Shown: positions 36,123 through 41,945 of the stretch, in pieces
Layout of the letters: each line of letters starts with the position of its first letter
Position numbering within the stretch: the first letter of the stretch is position 1
DNA from: UBA7328 sp002471345
GTDB lineage: Bacteria; Bacteroidota; Bacteroidia; Chitinophagales; Saprospiraceae
Length of the DNA: 41,945 bases
Assembly: GCA_964011275.1 (NCBI GenBank)
Contig: CAXGOB010000046.1
Coordinates: 1 to 41,945 of the forward strand
Reading direction: 5' to 3'
The notes under the pieces: model-generated
Database searches by the model: none
Seen by the model: the letters and a program-made list of their open reading frames with translations, nothing else
What the model was told of the DNA's origin: nothing
Program-made: the position numbers and the translations under genes

Positions 36123-37243
36123 AGAAAGTACTTTTCATAGATAGAGATGGCACTGTCATCCTGGAGCCCAAAAGTGATTATCAGGTAGATGCTATAGATA
36201 AGTTGAGATTTTATCCCGAGGCATTAAAATATCTGTCTAAAATAGTCAGCGAACTAAATTACGAACTTGTAATGGTCACGAATCAAGATGGCTTGGGTAC
36301 TGATTCATATCCGGAGAATACATTTTGGCCTTATCACAATCTGATGATGGATACATTAGAAGGAGAAGGAATTCCATGGGCTGATGTTTTAATAGATAGA
36401 AGCTTCGAAGACGATCATTCTCCAAATAGAAAACCTAATACTGGAATGCTTAAAAAGTATATGAATGGCAGTTATGACCTGGATAATTCCTTTGTATTAG
36501 GAGATAGATGGTCAGACGCTCAGCTGGCTAAAAACATTGGTGCCAAAGGAATATTTATTCATGAAGATTACAACGATGGCAAAAATATTGACAAACTACC
36601 AGAAGAGGTAATTGCGCTTAAAACTAATAGCTGGAAAGACATCTATACTCATTTAACAGCACTAGACAGAACCCAAAATTTAAAAAGAACCACAAATGAA
36701 ACGAAGATCAATCTAAGATTGAATCTTGACGGGTCTGGAATATCAGATATCAATACAGGTTTGCACTTCTTTGATCACATGTTAGATCAATTATCCAAAC
36801 ATGGAGGCATGGATATATTCCTTCAGACAGATGGTGACCTTGAAGTGGATGAGCACCATACTATTGAAGATACAGCAATAGCTTTAGGAGCTGCTTTTAA
36901 AGAAGCATTGGGAAAAAAGACTGGAATTCAGAGATATGGCTTTTGTTTACCAATGGACGATAGCCTCTCGACAGTTGCTATTGACTTTGGAGGAAGGCCG
37001 TGGATTGTATGGGATGTAGAATTTAAAAGAGACAAAATAGGAGAAATGCCTACAGAAATGTTCTATCATTTTTTCAAATCATTTGCCGATAATGCCTTAT
37101 GTAATTTGAATATAAAATGCGAAGGGGACAATGAACATCATAAGATAGAATCCATCTTTAAAGCATTTGCTCGAGCCATTAAACTGGCTAAATATAGAGA
37201 CCTCTCAGATGTGAGTATTCCAAGTACTAAAGGAAGTTTATGA
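36119..37243 (+). CDS. hisB: Bifunctional histidinol-phosphatase/imidazoleglycerol-phosphate dehydratase
   Basis: 374 residues, two fused enzymes. The N-terminal ~165 residues are a HAD phosphatase (nucleophile motif FIDRDGTVI, then MVTNQDGLG and LGDRWSDAQLAKNIG) that dephosphorylates histidinol phosphate. The remainder is the manganese-dependent dehydratase (LHFFDHMLDQLSKHGG, DEHHTIEDTAIALGAAF, CEGDNEHHKIESIFKAFARA). The same fusion occurs in enterobacteria and most Bacteroidota. 4-base overlaps (ATGA) on both sides imply translational coupling. Confidence 0.96.
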   Translation: MKKVLFIDRDGTVILEPKSDYQVDAIDKLRFYPEALKYLSKIVSELNYELVMVTNQDGLGTDSYPENTFWPYHNLMMDTLEGEGIPWADVLIDRSFEDDHSPNRKPNTGMLKKYMNGSYDLDNSFVLGDRWSDAQLAKNIGAKGIFIHEDYNDGKNIDKLPEEVIALKTNSWKDIYTHLTALDRTQNLKRTTNETKINLRLNLDGSGISDINTGLHFFDHMLDQLSKHGGMDIFLQTDGDLEVDEHHTIEDTAIALGAAFKEALGKKTGIQRYGFCLPMDDSLSTVAIDFGGRPWIVWDVEFKRDKIGEMPTEMFYHFFKSFADNALCNLNIKCEGDNEHHKIESIFKAFARAIKLAKYRDLSDVSIPSTKGSL

Positions 37244-37830
37244 TTGCAATTGTGGACTACAATGCGGGGAACACCTGTTCAGTAATCAATGCCCTCAATA
37301 GGCTTAATATTGACCATATTTTGACAGCAGATCCTTTGGATATTGAAAAAGCTGATAAGATCATACTTCCAGGTGTAGGTCATGCCAAGGCCGCCATGGA
37401 TAACCTGGAAAAAAGAAATCTAACAGATGTACTTAAGGCAGCGAAGCAACCTTTCTTAGGAGTATGTGTAGGTATGCAACTAATGGCAAGTATGAGTACA
37501 GAAGGCCCGACACAAGCATTAGGGATTGTTGATAACATTGTACAAAGGTTCGAATTTGATAGTAATGCTATGAAAGTGCCACATATGGGTTGGAATAGGA
37601 TACATAAAACATCTGATCATCCTGTATTTGCTGGCATAAATGACGGCTCCTTTGTCTATTTTGTTCACAGCTACTACATGCCACAAAATGAACATAGCAT
37701 TTGTACGACCAATTATGGTATATCATACTCGGCAGCGATTTGTAGAGACAACTTTGTTGGTGTCCAATTTCATCCTGAAAAAAGTGGGCCTATTGGAGAG
37801 AGGCTCCTTAAAAATTTTGTAGAATTATGA
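37240..37830 (+). CDS. hisH: Imidazole glycerol phosphate synthase, glutaminase subunit
   Basis: 196 residues. Class I glutamine amidotransferase supplying ammonia to HisF. Starts IAIVDYNAGNTCSVINAL; oxyanion region ILPGVGHAKAAM; nucleophile Cys76 in LGVCVGMQLM; the His and Glu of the triad in QFHPEKSG near the C-terminus. It is separated from hisF by hisA, the common order. 4-base overlaps with hisB and hisA. Confidence 0.96.
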   Translation: MIAIVDYNAGNTCSVINALNRLNIDHILTADPLDIEKADKIILPGVGHAKAAMDNLEKRNLTDVLKAAKQPFLGVCVGMQLMASMSTEGPTQALGIVDNIVQRFEFDSNAMKVPHMGWNRIHKTSDHPVFAGINDGSFVYFVHSYYMPQNEHSICTTNYGISYSAAICRDNFVGVQFHPEKSGPIGERLLKNFVEL

Positions 37831-38546
37831 GAATCATACCAGCTATAGACATCATTGATGGAAAGTGTGTAAGGCTTACACAAGGAGATTATAATCAGAA
37901 AAAAATCTATGACGAAAGTCCTGTTCATGTTGCTATGGATTTTGAGAAGAAAGGAATCAAATACTTACATCTTGTAGATCTAGATGGGGCAAAAGCAAAT
38001 GAACCAAAGAACTTAGTGGTACTCAACTCAATTACTGTTGAAACTTCTTTAAAAGTAGACTTTGGAGGAGGTATAAAGAATAGAAACTCATTGCTTTCTG
38101 CCTTGACAGCAGGGGCAGAGCAAGTGAATATTGGAAGTCTAGCAGTAAGAAATACAGCCCTTGTTAAATTTTGGATCAATCAATATGGCAGAGATAAAAT
38201 TATAATTAGTGCAGATGTTAAGGATGGAAAAATTGCCGTTAGTGGATGGAAGGAAAATTCAGATAGAGATCTAATGGAATTTATCGATGAATATGTGGAT
38301 AATGGAGCGAAATATTTTGTCTGTACGGATATTTCTAAAGATGGAATGCTCGAAGGATCTTCTATAGAAATGTACAAGACAATATTAGAGAATTTTCCTC
38401 GAATAAAATTAGTTGCAAGTGGTGGTGTGACAACCCTGGACGAGATCTATACTTTAAGAGAGTTAGGCTGTGATGGCGCTATTATAGGGAAGGCCATCTA
38501 TGAAGGCCACTTAAGTATTGAGGATTTAGTAAACGAAATGGCATAA
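37827..38546 (+). CDS. hisA: ProFAR isomerase (phosphoribosylformimino-AICAR-P isomerase)
   Basis: 239 residues, a (beta/alpha)8 barrel made of two half-barrel repeats. Catalyses the Amadori rearrangement of ProFAR to PRFAR. Catalytic Asp8 lies in IPAIDIIDGKCVRL and the second acid in CTDISKDGMLEG. Phosphate-binding repeats are VDFGGGIKN and VASGGVTTLDE. The start overlaps the hisH stop (ATGA), and its own stop overlaps the hisF start (TAATG). Homologous to hisF next door. Confidence 0.96.
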   Translation: MRIIPAIDIIDGKCVRLTQGDYNQKKIYDESPVHVAMDFEKKGIKYLHLVDLDGAKANEPKNLVVLNSITVETSLKVDFGGGIKNRNSLLSALTAGAEQVNIGSLAVRNTALVKFWINQYGRDKIIISADVKDGKIAVSGWKENSDRDLMEFIDEYVDNGAKYFVCTDISKDGMLEGSSIEMYKTILENFPRIKLVASGGVTTLDEIYTLRELGCDGAIIGKAIYEGHLSIEDLVNEMA

Positions 38547-39301
38547 TGGTAGCGAAACGTATCATACCATGTCTAGATATTAAGAATGGTAGGACTGTAA
38601 AAGGTATCAATTTCGTAGAATTAAAGGATGCGGGAGATCCTGTTGAGTTGGCACAAAAATACTCTAATGCAGGAGCAGATGAGTTAGTATTTCTAGATAT
38701 ATCAGCCACATTAGAGGAACGAGAGACTATCTATGATTTAGTAAAAAAAGTTGGTGAATGCATAAATATTCCCTTTGCAGTAGGTGGAGGAATAAGTGAA
38801 GTGAATAGAGTAGAAAAAATACTCAAGAATGGAGCGGACAAAGTGAGTATAAATTCTGCCGCAGTAAGAGACCCATTAGTCGTAAAAAGAATTTCTGATG
38901 CTTTTGGTTCTCAGTGTACCATAGTAGCGGTAGATGGAAAACAAGTAAATGGAAAGTGGCTGATCCATACTCATGGAGGCACAAGATCTACTGATTTGGA
39001 TTTATTTGAATGGGTACAAAAAGTACAAGATTTAGGAGCAGGTGAGATTCTTTTTACATCGATGGATAACGATGGTACAAAAGCTGGATTTGCTCTGGAA
39101 GCTTTAGCTTATATGGACGAATTATTGAGTATTCCTGTTATTGCTTCTGGAGGGGCAGGAAATATGGAACATTTTCATGAAGCATTCAATGATGGCATGG
39201 CAAGTGCTGGACTTGCAGCTAGTATTTTTCATTTTGGTGAAATAGAAATACCAGATTTAAAGAATTATTTGATTAAAAAAGGAAACAACATTAGACCATG
39301 A
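38546..39301 (+). CDS. hisF: Imidazole glycerol phosphate synthase, cyclase subunit
   Basis: 251 residues. Barrel enzyme that joins PRFAR with ammonia from HisH to give imidazole glycerol phosphate and AICAR. Catalytic Asp11 is in RIIPCLDIKNGRTVKG and the second Asp in ILFTSMDNDGTKAGF. Phosphate loops are PFAVGGGISEVNR and VIASGGAGNMEHF. Normal length. 1-base overlap with hisA and 4-base overlap with hisIE. Confidence 0.97.
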   Translation: MVAKRIIPCLDIKNGRTVKGINFVELKDAGDPVELAQKYSNAGADELVFLDISATLEERETIYDLVKKVGECINIPFAVGGGISEVNRVEKILKNGADKVSINSAAVRDPLVVKRISDAFGSQCTIVAVDGKQVNGKWLIHTHGGTRSTDLDLFEWVQKVQDLGAGEILFTSMDNDGTKAGFALEALAYMDELLSIPVIASGGAGNMEHFHEAFNDGMASAGLAASIFHFGEIEIPDLKNYLIKKGNNIRP

Positions 39302-39909
39302 TAATAGACATACAAAAACTCAAATTTGATGAGAACACTGGTCTAATACCTGCAATCATTCAGGATGCCACTACACGAGTCGTTTTGATGCAAGGATATA
39401 TGAATGAGGAAGCAATAAATCAAACTATAGAAAGTAAAAAAGTGACATTCTTTAGCAGGTCTAAACAGAGATTATGGACAAAAGGAGAAACGAGTAAAAA
39501 CTTTTTGAACTTGGTCTCCATTGCATCTGATTGTGATAATGACGCGCTACTTATTACAGCACAGCCGCAAGGTCCTACCTGTCACACAGGAAGTGATACC
39601 TGCTGGGATCAAGCTAATAATTCTTCTGGAGTACATTTTCTTACTCATTTAGGAAATGTAATAAAAGACAGGCATTTAAATCCAAACGACGAATCCTATA
39701 CCTCTCAGCTATTTAAAAAAGGGATCAATAAGGTGGCTCAAAAAGTAGGAGAGGAGGCAGTTGAAATTGTAATTGAAGCTAAAGACGACAACGAAGAACT
39801 CTTTCTAAATGAAGCTGCAGACCTCATGTACCATTACCTTGTACTTCTTGAAGCAAAAGGATATTGTCTTGATGATGTCTGCCATATTTTAGAAAAGAGG
39901 CATCAATAA
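39298..39909 (+). CDS. hisIE: Bifunctional PR-AMP cyclohydrolase/PR-ATP pyrophosphohydrolase
   Basis: 203 residues with two domains. The N-terminal cyclohydrolase (HisI, about 1-110) has VLMQGYMNEEAI, FFSRSKQRLWTKGETS and the zinc-binding cysteines in ASDCDNDALL and GPTCHTGSDTCW. The C-terminal pyrophosphohydrolase (HisE, about 115-203) has GINKVAQKVGEEAVEIVIEA and NEAADLMYHYLVLLEAKG. Together these do steps two and three of the pathway. Last gene of the operon; no clear terminator was found in the following 200 bases. Confidence 0.96.
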   Translation: MIIDIQKLKFDENTGLIPAIIQDATTRVVLMQGYMNEEAINQTIESKKVTFFSRSKQRLWTKGETSKNFLNLVSIASDCDNDALLITAQPQGPTCHTGSDTCWDQANNSSGVHFLTHLGNVIKDRHLNPNDESYTSQLFKKGINKVAQKVGEEAVEIVIEAKDDNEELFLNEAADLMYHYLVLLEAKGYCLDDVCHILEKRHQ

Positions 39910-40181
39910 AATATTGATTCCATTTTCACCCTTCTAATTACTGATCCTATTTTGCGATCTAGTATCCACTAATCAATAGGACCATTTGATAGTCAAAGGA
40001 ATATATATGAACTTTTATCGAATGAGTTAAAAAAAGAATATAACTTACTGTATATCAGCAACTTAAATAGCATTTTCTGTATAAAATTTCAAGTTGTTTT
40101 ACTTTCTTTATGGCGTTTTCTGGTGTTTTTATTCAATTTCAACACCAGTGGAATTCAATACCTTCTGAGAAAAAAAGAATT

Positions 40182-41285
40182 ATGAAAACGTTACTCCTCC
40201 TATTTACAACAGCTACATCAATATTTATAACTAATACGTTAGACTCATTTCAATTTTCATCAAAAAGCATATCTCTAGCAGAAAAAGCCTCAACGGATTT
40301 GGGAAAATTCATGTTCATTTACTATACAGCGGAAGGATGTTTACCCTGTCAAATACTTGAAAAATCTATATCCAGTGATTCTTATTTAGTAGATAAGATG
40401 AATGAAAAGTATATAACAGTGGCTATTGATCGTGATGAAATAGAATCAACAAAAATCCTTGAAAAGCATAATATCTGCTGCGTGCCTACATTTCAGATCA
40501 TTAATTCATTGGGTAAAGTGATTTCTATGTCAGAAGACGCATTGACCAAGAACGAGTTATATAATTTTTTAGATATTTCTTACAATGAAATAGCCGTTGC
40601 GGCACCTGAATCGACAAATTCGCTAAACCATCAAGGTGTAAAATCAAGCGCAACATTTCAATCAGGCAGGATAGAAGTTAAGGAAAATACGTATGCGGAG
40701 ATGAAAGCTAAATCAGTGCAATATGGAATGGTTAATCCCAATGAGGAAGTATTGGAAACAGTAGCAGGTGAAACAACACTGGCAAAAACCATTGAGCTAA
40801 ATGAAAAAGATAAAGAGTCTGATTCTTACCCAAAACTCAATGAGAAGGTAGCTGAAGATATGATAGGTATATTGACAGGAGTAGAAGAAAAGTCAATTCA
40901 GACCATTGATCATACCGAATCAGAAATGACAATAGCAAAAATCCCATCTGAAAAGGAATCCGTTCAAAAAGTCTATGCAAGTGAAGAGGTCTCTAAAAAA
41001 ACCATAAAAAGAGAAAAAGTTAAAAAGATCAAACCCACTACTCAAGGAAAACTCGAGTATCTACAAGCTGGAGCTTTTAGGAATGTTCTCAATGCAGATA
41101 AACTAAAAACTAAACTTGCTCAAAACACTAAAGATGTATTGGTTATAGAATCTACTAGTACAGGAAGTGATAGTCAAAAGTTATATAAAGTCCTATTAGG
41201 TCCAGTTAGATCTTCACAAGAAAGAAGACTAATAATAAACACACTATCAAAACATGGCATTGTCGGTTTTTCTGTAGTTATTTGA
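40182..41285 (+). CDS. Secreted thioredoxin-like protein with C-terminal SPOR domain
   Basis: 367 residues from ATG at 40182 (MKTLLLLFTTATSIFI, a signal peptide); an ATG at 40110 is in frame but adds 24 residues before the signal. A thioredoxin-like domain (about 30-130) carries redox pair Cys53/Cys56 in TAEGCLPCQILE and the cis-Pro-like CCVPTFQII. A low-complexity, Glu/Lys/Ser-rich linker follows (about 130-285). The last ~75 residues are a SPOR domain (LEYLQAGAFRNVLNADKLK, LYKVLLGPVRSSQERR, GIVGFSVVI), which binds denuded peptidoglycan glycans. The protein is probably periplasmic and wall-associated. The domain pairing is unusual; the function (disulphide reduction at the wall or septum) is inferred. 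Confidence 0.82.
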   Translation: MKTLLLLFTTATSIFITNTLDSFQFSSKSISLAEKASTDLGKFMFIYYTAEGCLPCQILEKSISSDSYLVDKMNEKYITVAIDRDEIESTKILEKHNICCVPTFQIINSLGKVISMSEDALTKNELYNFLDISYNEIAVAAPESTNSLNHQGVKSSATFQSGRIEVKENTYAEMKAKSVQYGMVNPNEEVLETVAGETTLAKTIELNEKDKESDSYPKLNEKVAEDMIGILTGVEEKSIQTIDHTESEMTIAKIPSEKESVQKVYASEEVSKKTIKREKVKKIKPTTQGKLEYLQAGAFRNVLNADKLKTKLAQNTKDVLVIESTSTGSDSQKLYKVLLGPVRSSQERRLIINTLSKHGIVGFSVVI

Positions 41286-41300
41286 TGCATAATTACAAAT

Positions 41301-41945
41301 ATGTCAAAAGCATACTACCTCACGAAAAATACGGACTCAGACAAAGCATTTGAACTTAGAGATCATTCTTTACCAAGTCTAGGAATTGATGATGTAAAGA
41401 TTAAAGTTCATAGTTTTGGACTAAATTTTGCCGATGTATTGGCCCGAAGAGGCCTATATCAAGATTGCCCACCACTTCCGACAGTAATTGGTTACGATGT
41501 AGCAGGGATAGTATCTGAAGTAGGTCAGAACGTCACGGACTGTAAAGTGGGAGATAGAGTAGTTGCACTCACTCGATTTGGTGGATATGCAGAAGAAGTT
41601 ATCACTATGAAAGAAGGTGTAGCTCGCATTCCTAACGATCTTGATTTTGGTAAAGCCACGGCATTGGCGACTCAGGCATGTACAGCATATTATTGTGCAT
41701 ATGAATGCCTTCAGCTGCACAAAGGAGATAAAGTATTGATACAAGCAGCAGCAGGTGGAGTAGGGACTATATTGGTTCAAATGGCCAAAGCTAAAGGCTG
41801 TTATATTTATGGTACTGCTTCTTCTTCTAAACAAGACCATCTCATAAAAATAGGAGTCGATTGCCCAATTGATTATACTACTGAGGACTTAGAAAAAATC
41901 ATCAAATCTCATGATATGTATGGTGAAGGAATTGATGTTGTATTC
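41301..41945 (+). CDS. Quinone oxidoreductase-like zinc-type dehydrogenase (3' end outside window)
   Basis: Starts ATG at 41301, 15 bases after the stop of the thioredoxin-SPOR gene, and runs open to the window end (215 codons). MDR superfamily: GroES-like N-terminal domain (DVKIKVHSFGLNFADVLARR, LPTVIGYDVAGIVSEVGQNV, VGDRVVAL, GGYAEEVI) followed by a Rossmann domain (VLIQAAAGGVGTILVQMAKA, IYGTASSSKQDHL). The NFADVLARRGLY and FGGYAEE features resemble the VAT-1/quinone oxidoreductase (NADPH) branch, which lacks the catalytic zinc ligands. Probably an NADPH-dependent reductase of quinones or enones. The end of the gene is not seen. Confidence 0.85.
   Translation, partial: MSKAYYLTKNTDSDKAFELRDHSLPSLGIDDVKIKVHSFGLNFADVLARRGLYQDCPPLPTVIGYDVAGIVSEVGQNVTDCKVGDRVVALTRFGGYAEEVITMKEGVARIPNDLDFGKATALATQACTAYYCAYECLQLHKGDKVLIQAAAGGVGTILVQMAKAKGCYIYGTASSSKQDHLIKIGVDCPIDYTTEDLEKIIKSHDMYGEGIDVVF

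Noticed and set aside
39925..39995. Inverted repeat TCCTATT/AATAGGA after hisIE as a possible operon terminator
   Set aside because: Seven pairs with a 23-base loop and no T-run; not a credible intrinsic terminator.
40110..40181. Longer N-terminus of the thioredoxin-SPOR protein starting at the ATG at 40110
   Set aside because: The extra 24 residues come before an evident signal peptide that begins at the ATG at 40182.
41454..41840. A 128-codon minus-strand open frame near the right edge
   Set aside because: It is antisense to the quinone-oxidoreductase-like gene, whose conserved motifs make it the real coding strand.

Overview
The window is AT-rich DNA from a member of the Bacteroidota, most likely a marine or environmental Cytophagales-type bacterium. 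Four things point there: a C-terminal type IX secretion sorting domain on the DUF1501 protein; candidate promoters of the Bacteroidota type (TTTG at about -33, TAnnTTTG at about -7) with almost no Shine-Dalgarno sites; a hisG-D-C-B-H-A-F-IE operon with bifunctional hisB and fused hisIE; and family content such as a DUF6249-like protein next to an ECF sigma factor. No phage, insertion sequence, CRISPR array, rRNA or tRNA was seen.

Layout. 1-1.3 kb: ECF sigma factor with a truncated probable regulatory partner downstream, divergent from a small membrane protein across a perfect inverted repeat. 1.5-6.3 kb (minus strand): S41 protease lipoprotein, barrel-like protein, sodium:alanine symporter and an unrecognised membrane protein; the symporter is preceded by a phased array of ACTGACA repeats. 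6.4-9.3 kb: FG-GAP/PQQ-like lipoprotein and DEAD-box helicase. 9.3-13.6 kb (minus): nitrilase and a DUF1501/DUF1800 pair. 13.8-21.6 kb: ATP-grasp enzyme, large BNR-repeat protein, molybdopterin oxidoreductase, membrane protein. 21.7-26.6 kb: carbohydrate cluster (sugar porter, GH43, GH26-like) whose last gene has an in-frame stop, followed by a decayed metal-transporter relic on the other strand. 26.7-32.8 kb: DNA polymerase IV, penicillin-acylase-family lipoprotein, acyl-CoA dehydrogenase, HPF-like protein and enoyl-CoA hydratase. 32.8-39.9 kb: complete histidine operon. 40.1 kb to end: thioredoxin-SPOR fusion protein and a truncated quinone-oxidoreductase-like gene.

The best find is upstream of hisG. 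A candidate promoter leads into an 11-residue leader peptide, MTHHHHNKAPI, with four consecutive His codons. It is followed by an intrinsic terminator and a mutually exclusive 8-bp antiterminator stem, laid out as expected for ribosome-mediated transcription attenuation. All eight biosynthetic genes behind it overlap by 1 or 4 nt and cover every step from PRPP+ATP to histidine.

Other points of interest are the ACTGACA array (20-bp phasing), the inverted repeat beside the ECF sigma gene, two adjacent broken genes at 25-26.6 kb, the thioredoxin-SPOR architecture, a Tat-like signal combined with a type IX sorting domain, and a probably leaderless GTG-initiated helicase.
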